The notes below the pieces were generated by a model that was not told the origin of the DNA, did no database searches, and saw nothing but the letters and a program-made list of their open reading frames with translations. From assembly GCA_002364325.1 (NCBI GenBank), contig DEXV01000003.1, forward strand, positions 597,229 through 661,228: DNA of 64,000 nucleotides. The letters run 5' to 3'. Position 1 is the stretch's first letter. Every line of letters starts with the position of its first letter. The DNA is from Gillisia sp. UBA3175 (GTDB lineage Bacteria; Bacteroidota; Bacteroidia; Flavobacteriales; Flavobacteriaceae). Of this stretch, positions 35,893 through 44,284 are shown piece after piece. The translations under genes and the position numbers were made by a program.

Positions 35893-37347
35893 ATGGAGAT
35901 AGATCTTTACTATTACATCTTTTGGGCGCTCAATTATTTTTTCCTATTCTATGGTTTGTGTTTAACAGCTCTCTATTTTTTCGCGATCCTACTTTCTAAT
36001 AGATCGGTTACCCGGAATAAAAGAAAAGCCAGATTCTTGCAGGTAAATGATATAGTAAGCGCTTCAGATATTCCATCCATCACACTAATTGCACCTGCAT
36101 TTAATGAGAGCCGCACCATTGTTGAAAACGTAAAATCATTACTTGCACTTCAATATCCTTTTTATGAACTTATCATTGTAAATGATGGTAGTACAGATAA
36201 TACCTTAAAACTTTTGGTGGATAAATATGACTTGGAACCATTCGATTCTACTTTCATAACCCAACCAATTCCAACTTCAACTGTAAATAAGATCTATAGA
36301 AGCAGAAAATTACAATACAAACAACTTACTGTAATAGACAAGAATAACGGAGGAAAATCTGATGCTAATAATGCGGGGATAAATTTTGCGGCTACAGAGT
36401 TGGTACTATGTACCGATGCCGATTGTATTATTGAGCAGGATGCATTGCTCAAGATGGTTAGACCTTATTTGGAAGAATTTGATCAAGAAATTGTTGCCTG
36501 TGGTGCTGCAATTGGAATTATTAACGACTCTGTGGTGAAAAATGGGGTAGTGGAAAAACTCCGTTTACCAGACCGGTTAATTCCTATGATCCAAGTTGTA
36601 GAATATATTAGAGCTTTTCTATTAGGTAGAATGGCCTGGAGTGAAATTAATGGAGTGATGCTGGTTTCTGGAGCCTTTGGACTTTATGCCAGAAATAGGG
36701 TGATAGAGGTTAACGGATTCAATATACATACCGTAGGAGAAGATCTTGAATTAGGAATTCGATTAAGAAAACATATGGAAGAGATCAAGGTACCATATAA
36801 AATGGTATATCTGCCAGAAACCCTATGTTGGACTGAAGCACCTGACACTATTAATGTCCTAATAAAACAAAGGGACAGATGGGCCCGCGGCCTTTGGGAA
36901 ACCATGGGGTTACATAAAGATCTGTTCTTCAACCGGAAGTATAGAGATATGGGATTGTTCTATTATCCATATTGGATGTTCTTTGAATTAGGTGCACCAA
37001 TTGTAGAATTTATCGGATTATTAAGTCTTATAATATTTACGTTTTTAGGGCTTATAAATTGGAGTATCGCAATTTTACTATTTACAAGTGTGTATCTTTT
37101 AGGATGTATATTCTCTACTATTTCGATCTTTATATACGTTAAGAATTTTAAACATTACAATACCGGTAAAGATGTGGTAGAACTATTACTTGCCGCCTAT
37201 CTTGAACCATTTGTTTATCATCCTATTCTTATTTTAGGGCAGATCCAAGGTTATTATAAAAAGATCTTCGGAGTTAAATCTGGATGGGGTAATATGGATA
37301 GAAAAGGGTTTCAAACCCTTCCAAAAGAAAAAGCGGACAGATCATAA
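35893..37347 (+). CDS. Processive family 2 glycosyltransferase (BcsA/PgaC type)
   Basis: 484 aa. An N-terminal membrane helix precedes a GT-A domain with APAFNESRTIVENV, IVNDGSTDNT, the metal-binding DAD at 175-177, the acceptor-site GED (282-284) and the processivity motif QRDRW (326-330). At least three more membrane helices follow at about 350-440. This is the layout of membrane synthases for beta-linked polymers such as cellulose or poly-N-acetylglucosamine; the polymer cannot be told. Together with the YaiO-like porin it would make and export an exopolysaccharide. Confidence 0.9.
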   Translation: MEIDLYYYIFWALNYFFLFYGLCLTALYFFAILLSNRSVTRNKRKARFLQVNDIVSASDIPSITLIAPAFNESRTIVENVKSLLALQYPFYELIIVNDGSTDNTLKLLVDKYDLEPFDSTFITQPIPTSTVNKIYRSRKLQYKQLTVIDKNNGGKSDANNAGINFAATELVLCTDADCIIEQDALLKMVRPYLEEFDQEIVACGAAIGIINDSVVKNGVVEKLRLPDRLIPMIQVVEYIRAFLLGRMAWSEINGVMLVSGAFGLYARNRVIEVNGFNIHTVGEDLELGIRLRKHMEEIKVPYKMVYLPETLCWTEAPDTINVLIKQRDRWARGLWETMGLHKDLFFNRKYRDMGLFYYPYWMFFELGAPIVEFIGLLSLIIFTFLGLINWSIAILLFTSVYLLGCIFSTISIFIYVKNFKHYNTGKDVVELLLAAYLEPFVYHPILILGQIQGYYKKIFGVKSGWGNMDRKGFQTLPKEKADRS

Positions 37348-37430
37348 TTTCATTTTTATGGATTAAATAATTTAAGTGATTATACTTATATATTTTAAAG
37401 ATTTTAAATTAATTTCGAAATAATTACCTT

Positions 37431-37504
37431 CGGGACGTGGTGCAGTCCGGTAGCATGCACGGCTGGGGGCCGTGTGGTCGCAGGTTCAAATCCTGTCGTC
37501 CCGA
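37431..37504 (+). tRNA. tRNA-Pro (anticodon GGG)
   Basis: The acceptor arms CGGGACG (37431-37437) and CGTCCCG (37497-37503) pair fully, followed by the discriminator A. The anticodon stem CACGG/CCGTG closes the loop CTGGGGG with anticodon GGG at 37465-37467. The T arm is CAGGTTCAAATCCTG. CCA is not encoded. It is the second proline tRNA of the window, in the same orientation as the first. Confidence 0.95.
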
Positions 37505-37511
37505 CTAGAAT

Positions 37512-37540
37512 AAAAAGCGATGCAAATGCATTGCTTTTTT
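37512..37540 (+). terminator. Terminator after tRNA-Pro(GGG)
   Basis: AAAAAGCGATGCA (37512-37524) pairs with TGCATTGCTTTTT (37527-37539) through one G-T wobble and ends in T residues. Confidence 0.85.
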
Positions 37541-37734
37541 ATTTTAGGTAATTAAGATCTTTTACAAATTACTCAGCCTGTGCTCTATGAGATATATTTT
37601 TGTTAAAGTTGATCAATTGTTAAACCGCTATTAAATAATTGCTGAAAAACAAAGGTTTAACGTGCATTTAAGAGCCATTACAGTCGCTTTATTTTACTTT
37701 TAAATAAAAGATTGCAAACTTAAAATAAAACGAT

Positions 37735-39138
37735 ATGTCTTCAGAAAAAGAGAAAAATAAAGATGAAATAGTAACAATTAACCCCGCTACTGGCGAGAAA
37801 ATAAAATCTTATAAATTAATGAGTACAAAAGAGGCTGAAGATGCTGTAAAAAAGTGTCATGAAGCCTTTTTAAAATGGAGACTAAAATCTCCTGAGGAAA
37901 GAGCAAAGGTAATTAAAACTATTGGGAAGAGTCTTGGGAAATATAAAGATGAATTGGCAAAGCTAATGACCCAGGAAATGGGGAAATTAGAAGCACAAGG
38001 AGGCGATGAGGTTGATCTTTGTATTGGAATTTGTGATTGGACGGCAGCCAACGCTCCAGAAAGTTTAAAATCTGAGGAAAGAGAGCTTCCAGATGGGGGA
38101 AAAGGACATGTAACCTATTCTCCAATGGGAGTTATATATGGTATCCAACCATGGAATTATCCAACTTATCAAGTAATTAGATATGCTATTGCTAGTTTAA
38201 TGGCGGGTAATGGAGTATTGTTGAAACATGCCTCAAATGTTACTGGATCCGGACTTTTGATTGAAAAAGCATTTCTAGATGCCGGATTACCAGAGAATTT
38301 ATTTACTGTTCTAACAATTTCTCATGATACTTCAAATAAAATTATTAAAAATGAGCTGGTACGTGGAGTTACATTAACAGGAAGTCCATCAGCCGGAAAA
38401 GTTATTGGTGAATTAGCAGGGAAAAATTTAAAAAAATCTGTCTTGGAATTAGGGGCTAATGATGCCTATATGGTGCTGGAAGATGCAGATGTAGATTTAG
38501 CAATAGAAATGTGTGTGAAAGGTCGCCTTTATAATAATGGAGAAACCTGTATAGCTGCAAAACGTTTTATTGTTGTAGACGCCGTTTATGAAGAGTTTAA
38601 AAAAGGATTTGTTTCTAAAATGAGTGCAATTAAACACGGTGACCCAACAAAAGAAGGCAGTGATATTGGTCCAATGGCAAGAAAAGACCTTAGAGAAGAT
38701 TTACATGAACAGGTAACTAAAAGTGTGAAAAATGGAGCAGAGATCTTATGTGGAGGAAAAATTCCAGAAGGTAAGGGATATTATTATCCTGCAACAGTTT
38801 TAGGAAATGTAAAACCTGGACAACCAGCTTACAGTGATGAGCTGTTTGGACCTGTAGCCTCATTGATTCACGCTAAGGATGATGAAGATGCGATGAGACT
38901 TGCCAATGATAGTAGATTTGGACTCGGTGGTGGTATCTTCTCTAAAAATGAAGACAAAGCGATTGAGCTAGCTTCTAAGTATTTTGATACTGGAATGGTA
39001 TTTATAAATTGCTTTGGATTAGCAGTGCCTAATATGCCTTTTGGAGGAGTTAAAGATTCTGGATATGGTAGAGAACATGGTGGTTTTGGATTATTCGAAT
39101 TTGTAAATGTGAAATCTATTATGCTAATGAAGAATTAA
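37735..39138 (+). CDS. gabD: NAD(P)-dependent succinate-semialdehyde dehydrogenase
   Basis: 467-aa aldehyde dehydrogenase. The cofactor loop is TLTGSPSAGKVIGE, the general base Glu is in LELGANDAYMVL and the catalytic Cys in NNGETCIAAKRFIV. PWNYPTYQVIR and the C-terminal PFGGVKDSGYGREHG are typical of the succinate-semialdehyde branch. No transaminase or decarboxylase of the GABA shunt is adjacent, so the physiological aldehyde is uncertain. It stands alone between a tRNA terminator and its own terminator. Confidence 0.88.
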   Translation: MSSEKEKNKDEIVTINPATGEKIKSYKLMSTKEAEDAVKKCHEAFLKWRLKSPEERAKVIKTIGKSLGKYKDELAKLMTQEMGKLEAQGGDEVDLCIGICDWTAANAPESLKSEERELPDGGKGHVTYSPMGVIYGIQPWNYPTYQVIRYAIASLMAGNGVLLKHASNVTGSGLLIEKAFLDAGLPENLFTVLTISHDTSNKIIKNELVRGVTLTGSPSAGKVIGELAGKNLKKSVLELGANDAYMVLEDADVDLAIEMCVKGRLYNNGETCIAAKRFIVVDAVYEEFKKGFVSKMSAIKHGDPTKEGSDIGPMARKDLREDLHEQVTKSVKNGAEILCGGKIPEGKGYYYPATVLGNVKPGQPAYSDELFGPVASLIHAKDDEDAMRLANDSRFGLGGGIFSKNEDKAIELASKYFDTGMVFINCFGLAVPNMPFGGVKDSGYGREHGGFGLFEFVNVKSIMLMKN

Positions 39139-39161
39139 TTGTCTTAAATAGTAATGAAGTT

Positions 39162-39192
39162 AAAAGGTGATGGTAAAACATCACCTTTTTTT
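39162..39192 (+). terminator. Terminator of the aldehyde dehydrogenase gene
   Basis: AAAAGGTGATG (39162-39172) and CATCACCTTTT (39179-39189) form a perfect 11-bp stem with a 6-nt loop, then a T-run. Confidence 0.9.
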
Positions 39193-39301
39193 GTTTTAGT
39201 TTAAAACAATTGCTCTTAGTTTAATATAAAATCACTCCCATTATATTAAGCTGGAAATATCAATTAATTAATATTATTTTTAATCTTTAGAAATAATTTA
39301 G

Positions 39302-39934
39302 ATGGTACAAGAAGTTTTTGATGCATATTCCTTTGTTTTTGAAGAGGAGCTTTTGGAAGAAATTTCTGAAGTAGGAACTCTTAAAGAGTTTAAAGAGAAT
39401 GAACGTATAATTGAAATAGGGGACCATGTTACTGCTATGCCTTTATTATTAAGCGGCGCAATCAAGATCTTACGTGAAGATCAGGATGGAGACGAATTGC
39501 TGCTTTATTTTTTGGAACGTGGAGACACTTGTGCCATGACACTCTCTTGTTGCTTAGGACATACCAAAAGTGAGATACGCGCTATGGCAGAAACTCCAAC
39601 TAAGTTGATCATGATTCCTATTGAAAAAATGGAAGAATGGACCTCAAAATATAAAAGTTGGAGGAATTTTGTATTTGAAAGTTATCACTCCAGACTTTCT
39701 GAAATGCTAGATACTATAGATACCATTGCATTCTTGAACATGGATGAACGCCTGTTAAAATACCTTAGAGATAAAGCAAAGATCAATCAGAATGACTTGG
39801 TTCAAGTAACGCATCAGCAAATAGCTTATGAAATGCACACATCAAGAGTGGTTATTTCTAGATTACTAAAAAAATTAGAGTTAAAGGGAACCATTGCACT
39901 TAACAGAAATAGCATACAGGTAATAGATCTTTAA
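39302..39934 (+). CDS. Crp/Fnr-family transcriptional regulator with a cysteine cluster
   Basis: 210 aa. The cNMP-binding-like barrel is at about 8-115, the dimer helix at about 115-145 and the winged helix at about 150-208, with helix-turn-helix THQQIAYEMHTSRVVISRLLKKLE. The segment that would hold the cyclic-nucleotide phosphate site instead reads LERGDTCAMTLSCCLGHTKSE, with Cys77, Cys83 and Cys84. There is no GE-x-x-R-x-A signature, so a thiol-based signal is more likely than cAMP. The recognition helix has Val where Crp and Fnr have the Glu that reads TGTGA or TTGAT. It lies directly upstream of the TauE/SafE gene and is the obvious candidate to bind the palindromes at 39949, 44285, 45097 and 51285. 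Confidence 0.9.
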   Translation: MVQEVFDAYSFVFEEELLEEISEVGTLKEFKENERIIEIGDHVTAMPLLLSGAIKILREDQDGDELLLYFLERGDTCAMTLSCCLGHTKSEIRAMAETPTKLIMIPIEKMEEWTSKYKSWRNFVFESYHSRLSEMLDTIDTIAFLNMDERLLKYLRDKAKINQNDLVQVTHQQIAYEMHTSRVVISRLLKKLELKGTIALNRNSIQVIDL

Positions 39935-39948
39935 AATGAAAAAGCTGT

Positions 39949-39962
39949 GTAACCAATGTTAC
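39949..39962. promoter_or_regulatory. Crp/Fnr-type operator of the TauE-rhodanese unit
   Basis: GTAAC-CAAT-GTTAC, a 14-bp palindrome. A promoter box TACATTTG follows at 39985-39992 after exactly 22 nt. With transcription starting about 5 nt beyond the box, the operator centre falls near -41.5, the class II activator position. Confidence 0.75.
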
Positions 39963-40012
39963 TGTATAAGGAGATTAGGTGCAATACATTTGCCGTATTC
40001 TAAAAATTAATA

Positions 40013-40813
40013 ATGGGTATTATAGAAATCTTAGGTTATTTTGGAGCTTTAGTAATAGGACTTGTATTAGGTTTAATTGGCGGTGGCGGTTCTATTCTCA
40101 CAGTTCCAATCTTAGTTTATTTATTAGCCGTTAATCCAGTAACTGCAACAGCTTATTCCTTATTTGTTGTAGGTGCCACTTCCTTGGTTGGAGCAATCAA
40201 GAATATCAAAAAGAAACAGGTTGATCTTCGAACTGCTTTCGTATTTGCGGCTCCTGCTTTTATCGCAGTGTATGCTACTAGAATGTATCTAGTTCCAGCA
40301 ATTCCAGACACTCTATTTTCTGTTGCGGGGTTTGAAGTAACGAAGAACATTGGTATTATGCTTTTTTTTGCCATTATTATGGTGGTGTCTTCTATTTCCA
40401 TGATCTTAAATAATAAAGTTGAAAGTGAGGTTGAAGAAAAAACTGTTTACAACTATCCATTAATAATTTTAGAAGGTATTGGAGTTGGACTGCTAACTGG
40501 AATAGTTGGTGCCGGAGGAGGATTCTTAATTATTCCTGCTTTAGTTTTATTAGCCAAACTCCCTATGAAAAGAGCGGTGGCAACATCTTTATTAATCATT
40601 GCTATAAAATCTTTAATAGGATTTATCGGGGATATTCAGAATATGGATATAGACTGGGTGTTCTTACTTATATTTACTGGTTTGTCTATTGTTGGAATAT
40701 TTATAGGGATCTATTTGAGTAAATTTATAGACGGTAAAAAATTAAAAAAAGCATTTGGATGGTTCGTATTAGTAATGGGGATCTATATAATATATAAAGA
40801 AATTAGCGCTTAA
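40013..40813 (+). CDS. TauE/SafE-family sulfite exporter-like permease
   Basis: 266 aa, about eight transmembrane helices in two similar halves. Each half carries the family's glycine-rich turn, VLGLIGGGGSILTVP and LTGIVGAGGGFLIIP. TauE/SafE proteins export sulfite, sulfoacetate or related organosulfur anions. Position next to a rhodanese gene (12-nt gap) and control by the operator at 39949 favour sulfite or thiosulfate export here; the substrate is inference. Confidence 0.9.
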   Translation: MGIIEILGYFGALVIGLVLGLIGGGGSILTVPILVYLLAVNPVTATAYSLFVVGATSLVGAIKNIKKKQVDLRTAFVFAAPAFIAVYATRMYLVPAIPDTLFSVAGFEVTKNIGIMLFFAIIMVVSSISMILNNKVESEVEEKTVYNYPLIILEGIGVGLLTGIVGAGGGFLIIPALVLLAKLPMKRAVATSLLIIAIKSLIGFIGDIQNMDIDWVFLLIFTGLSIVGIFIGIYLSKFIDGKKLKKAFGWFVLVMGIYIIYKEISA

Positions 40814-40824
40814 AAATAAAGGAT

Positions 40825-41202
40825 ATGTCAAAATTAAAAATAGCAATAGTTATGGGATTTTTCGCATCAATATTTGGTTTAAACGCTCAAAACACTAAAG
40901 AGATCACTGTTTTAGATGCTAGAGAATTCAGAGAGAAAATTTCTGAAGGGAAAGTTGCTTTGGTAGATGTTAGAACCGCAAATGAATTTAATGCAGGCAA
41001 CATCAAGAATTCGGTAAATATTGATTTTTTTGATCCTCAATTCATCACCTTTTTTTCAGAGTATGATAAAAATGAACCTATCTATGTGTATTGCCAAAGT
41101 GGTAATAGAAGTGGAAAGGCTTCAAAAAAACTTGCTGCCATAGGCTTCACTAAGATCTACGATTTAAAAGGTGGATACGCTGGATGGAAAATCAATAATT
41201 AA
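40825..41202 (+). CDS. Exported single-domain rhodanese
   Basis: 125 aa with a signal peptide of about 21 residues (cleavage after LNA). The rhodanese fold shows VALVDVRTANEFNAGNI and the active-site loop YCQSGNRSGKA with persulfide-forming Cys90. It would act in the periplasm as a sulfurtransferase on thiosulfate, polysulfide or protein persulfides. It is in the same unit as the TauE-like permease. Confidence 0.92.
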   Translation: MSKLKIAIVMGFFASIFGLNAQNTKEITVLDAREFREKISEGKVALVDVRTANEFNAGNIKNSVNIDFFDPQFITFFSEYDKNEPIYVYCQSGNRSGKASKKLAAIGFTKIYDLKGGYAGWKINN

Positions 41203-41352
41203 ACGAGAACATCCATTGCATTAAAGGATAGTATAATTGCAAATTAGCAAAGAGGTTTTATTGGATTTTTTAACTAAATTAAATTAGGGATTTTTTTGCC
41301 AGATATACTAATTCAAATCATTTATAGGTACGGAGGTGTTTTATTTTGAAGA

Positions 41353-42600
41353 ATGATATTCATAAATAACTTAAATAAGACCATAACCTTAGGGCTAAAA
41401 GAAAACTGGAAACAGTTTACAATCCTAGTGATAGTAAATGCCTTTGTTGGTGGTATGGTAGGTCTGGAACGCACCATTATTCCAAAATTCGCTGAATTGG
41501 AATTTGGCATAGAACTAAAAACAGCCATTTTATCGTTTATTGTTGCATTTGGGGTATCCAAGGCCTTAACTAATTATTTCACAGGTAAATTAGCAAACAG
41601 ATTTGGTAGAAAAAACCTACTTATTTTAGGTTGGCTTATTGCATTGCCAATTCCATTTATTTTGATAAATGCTGGCAGTTGGAACTGGGTGATCTTTGCA
41701 AATATATTACTAGGAATAAATCAAGGATTAACCTGGAGTAGCACTGTTGTGATGAAAATAGATCTAGTAGGAGAGAAGGACAGAGGCATTGCTATGGGTT
41801 TAAATGAATTTGCAGGATACTTTGCCATTGGTGTGGTGGCTTTTCTTACAGGTTATATAGCCGAACGCTTTGGGGTAACACCATATCCATTTTATCTGGG
41901 AATAGGAATATCAATTATAGGTTTAATTTTAAGTGTTTTGTTTGTTAGAGATACTATGGCATTTGTGAAAAAGGAGACCATTAATGATAACTCAGATGAA
42001 CATGAAAGTATCTTTCTGTCTACAACTTTTAAGGACAAAACCTTAAGTGCAGTTACACAAGCTGGATTGGTGAATAACCTGAATGATGGAATGATCTGGG
42101 GATTGTTGCCAATGGTGTTATTGGCTTTAAATTATAATTCGGAGAATATCGGGATTATTGCAGCAATCTATCCAACTGTATGGGGTTTTGGCCAATTAAT
42201 TACTGGTAAAATGTCTGATATTTATTCTAAAAAAAAGATGCTTTTTTGGGGGATGCTAATACAAGGAATAACCATTTTATTCATTCCGTTCACAGGTGAT
42301 TTCATTTTATTGATTCTTATATCGGCACTTTTAGGTTTGGGCACCGCATTGGTTTATCCAACTTTTTTATCCGCGATAGCAGGAGCTACTAGTCCAGGAC
42401 AACGGGCAGAAAGTATAGGAGTCTTTAGATTATGGAGAGACTTAGGATATGCTATTGGCGCCATCATTTCAGGAATCGCAGCAGATGTTTTCGGGATTAA
42501 ATATGCGATCCTATTAATTGGGGTAATCACTGTTATATCTTCAATAGTCATAAAAATAAGGATGCCAAATGATAGTAAACATAGAGTTGTAACTTCATAA
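41353..42600 (+). CDS. MFS transporter
   Basis: 415 aa, twelve predicted transmembrane helices. The MFS loop 2-3 signature appears as GKLANRFGRKNLL and its counterpart in the second half as GKMSDIYSKKKMLF. A polar loop separates the halves at about 205-225. The substrate is not evident. It lies between the TauE-rhodanese pair and the DsrE gene but has no GTAAC-type palindrome in its own 150-nt leader, so membership of the sulfur regulon would need read-through from the upstream unit. Confidence 0.88.
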   Translation: MIFINNLNKTITLGLKENWKQFTILVIVNAFVGGMVGLERTIIPKFAELEFGIELKTAILSFIVAFGVSKALTNYFTGKLANRFGRKNLLILGWLIALPIPFILINAGSWNWVIFANILLGINQGLTWSSTVVMKIDLVGEKDRGIAMGLNEFAGYFAIGVVAFLTGYIAERFGVTPYPFYLGIGISIIGLILSVLFVRDTMAFVKKETINDNSDEHESIFLSTTFKDKTLSAVTQAGLVNNLNDGMIWGLLPMVLLALNYNSENIGIIAAIYPTVWGFGQLITGKMSDIYSKKKMLFWGMLIQGITILFIPFTGDFILLILISALLGLGTALVYPTFLSAIAGATSPGQRAESIGVFRLWRDLGYAIGAIISGIAADVFGIKYAILLIGVITVISSIVIKIRMPNDSKHRVVTS

Positions 42601-42937
42601 CAATTCTATAGTACTCTTGTTCAGCTAATATAAATACTGGACTCTATTGAATTTCTAGTGCGGCATCCCATTAAGTAAGAAGGAGACCCTGAAACATCCT
42701 GATGCTTCGGAACAGAGTAAAGAGATGGTTAGCTGTCTTGCTGGACCATCGATTGGATATAAAAAGTTTTATTCTTTTTCTGAGGATATTTAATAATATC
42801 TTGATATTACGATGGCCTCAATAAAATCAGAAGGGTCTTTAATTCTTAGGGCTTTTTTATATTGATGTTTCTTTAAAATTATTGAGGTAGTTTACATGTT
42901 ATAGATTGATAAAAACTAAATTATAATATTGAGTATT
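42601..42937. other. Intergenic region with a GC-richer, structured block
   Basis: No gene. At about 42658-42760 the composition rises to near half G+C against an AT-rich background. It contains CCTGATGCTTCGG (a degraded CCCGA-type palindrome) and a bulged hairpin around ATGGTTAGC...GCTGGACCAT. I do not recognise a known RNA family. It could be an uncharacterised RNA or a mobile-element scar. Confidence 0.4.
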
Positions 42938-42972
42938 AAACTCCCTCAATTTTTATTAAAATGAGGGAGTTT
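42938..42972 (-). terminator. Hairpin terminator after the DsrE gene
   Basis: AAACTCCCTCA (42938-42948) and TGAGGGAGTTT (42962-42972) form a perfect 11-bp stem with a 13-nt loop. It lies just downstream of the leftward DsrE gene; the trailing T-run is short. Confidence 0.7.
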
Positions 42973-42985
42973 CTGATTTTAGTTA

Positions 42986-43414
42986 CTACAATGCTATGTT
43001 ATAATATCCTTTCTTCTGAAGCTGAAAATCATAAAGAATTCCATTATCTACAACTTCTATTTGTTCAGGTAAATCCTCTTTAGAAACTTTGAATTTCTTT
43101 AGGGAAAAACCACAAGCAACGATACTTATATGCTGCTTTTTTGCTTGCTCTAAGAAATCATGCATAAGCTCTTTATTTACAAGATCTTCTACTGTTTTAC
43201 CACAAATTATTACCTGGAAATCTCCATACTTACTTCCATCTTCATTTGCTAATGTTTCCGAAGCCAAAAAGATGGGTTTTAATTGGGCTATTTTCTTAGT
43301 TAATACCACATAGTTATTCTTTGAGCTATCATGTTTTTTGTTTTCTATAGTTTGTGCATTTAATGAGCTTATGCTAATTAATAGAATTAAGGCTGTGTTT
43401 AAAATAGTTTTCAT
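42986..43414 (-). CDS. Exported DsrE-family protein
   Basis: 142 aa with a signal peptide (cleavage near LNA-Q). The DsrE/DsrF-like alpha/beta domain has YVVLTKKIAQLKPIF, VIICGKTVEDLVN and the conserved-cysteine segment ISIVACGFSLKKF. DsrE-type proteins relay persulfide sulfur. The cysteine in VACGF sits where family sulfur carriers have theirs. It overlaps the DoxX gene by 4 nt in the leftward unit controlled from the palindrome at 44285. Confidence 0.85.
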   Translation of the reverse strand: MKTILNTALILLISISSLNAQTIENKKHDSSKNNYVVLTKKIAQLKPIFLASETLANEDGSKYGDFQVIICGKTVEDLVNKELMHDFLEQAKKQHISIVACGFSLKKFKVSKEDLPEQIEVVDNGILYDFQLQKKGYYNIAL

Positions 43415-43818
43415 TTGTTATTTTTTTTATTGTTATTAAAATCGTTTAAAATAAAGAACAGGAGGCCTCCTAAAATGGCTATGTTTTTAAATAAAGGTCC
43501 AAGAGTGGTTATTTGTCCTACTTGAATAGTTAATGTTATAGGGATAAGTACGGTGCAAAGTAAGATTGCCGCCCATTTTGTTTTGTACCCCATCAACAAG
43601 CTTAGGCCTGCGATTAGCATAATAATTCCGGAAGCAATGATCATTGTTTTAGGCTCTCCAAAAAAGTGGGCAATTCCCTTAAATCTTGCTTGTTCTATTC
43701 TAAAGAGAGTTTTTTCTAAGTTTAAGAGGTGACTTAAACTTGCAACTAAAAAAATCCCACTTAGCATGACCCTAAAAATCACTAATGAGCGATTATTTAC
43801 CAAAATTTCAGTTTTCAT
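43411..43818 (-). CDS. DoxX/MauE-like membrane protein
   Basis: 135 aa with four transmembrane helices, the DoxX-like arrangement (VIFRVMLSGIFLVASLSHL, MIIASGIIMLIAGLSLLMGY). Some DoxX proteins are subunits of thiosulfate:quinone oxidoreductase and others are redox-associated membrane subunits. Linkage to DsrE and to sulfur-type operators suggests a role in periplasmic sulfur or thiol redox; no catalytic motif is evident. Confidence 0.82.
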   Translation of the reverse strand: MKTEILVNNRSLVIFRVMLSGIFLVASLSHLLNLEKTLFRIEQARFKGIAHFFGEPKTMIIASGIIMLIAGLSLLMGYKTKWAAILLCTVLIPITLTIQVGQITTLGPLFKNIAILGGLLFFILNDFNNNKKNNK

Positions 43819-43894
43819 TTTTATAATGTATTAGTTAGTATCACTAAAAGTGAATTCATTTTTAATAATGGAAAAATGTAATGTAAAAACTGAT

Positions 43895-44245
43895 TTAAAC
43901 TTTTGGTGGAGGATAATGATTATGATTATAGTCTGATGGAATTGTAGAAATTCTATAATCTATTTTTGGTAGATACTTTTGTTGAAATAAGTTATCCCAA
44001 TGGGATATTTCTAAATTATAAGGTGCAGCACATACATACTGGAAAGAATGATTTATGTCTGAATTTAAAATAGAATATTGAGCAGTAGCATTGGAAGGTG
44101 GAAGTTTAAATTTCTTACAATGTGGATTGATATGAGAAACAAAATTAGTTTCTGTAGCAAATTCAATAAATTTAGCATCTATTGAAACTAGTTTTCCTAG
44201 GAAAACGATAAGCAATATAAATCCTATGTAGTTTTTGTGCTTCAT
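43895..44245 (-). CDS. Unknown exported protein, first gene of the DoxX-DsrE unit
   Basis: 116 aa from the ATG at 44245: MKHKNYIGFILLIVFLGKL makes a signal peptide or anchor. The mature part has two cysteines (in NPHCKKFKLPP and YVCAAP) and a His/Pro-rich tail ending NHNHYPPPKV. An in-frame ATG at 44257 would lie inside the promoter box TATATTTG (minus strand, 44262-44255) and is rejected as start; the leader is then only a few bases. I do not recognise the family. Cys and His content would allow metal or thiol chemistry. Confidence 0.65.
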   Translation of the reverse strand: MKHKNYIGFILLIVFLGKLVSIDAKFIEFATETNFVSHINPHCKKFKLPPSNATAQYSILNSDINHSFQYVCAAPYNLEISHWDNLFQQKYLPKIDYRISTIPSDYNHNHYPPPKV

Positions 44246-44284
44246 TAATATCAGCAAATATAAAAGACATGCCTAGATATATAT

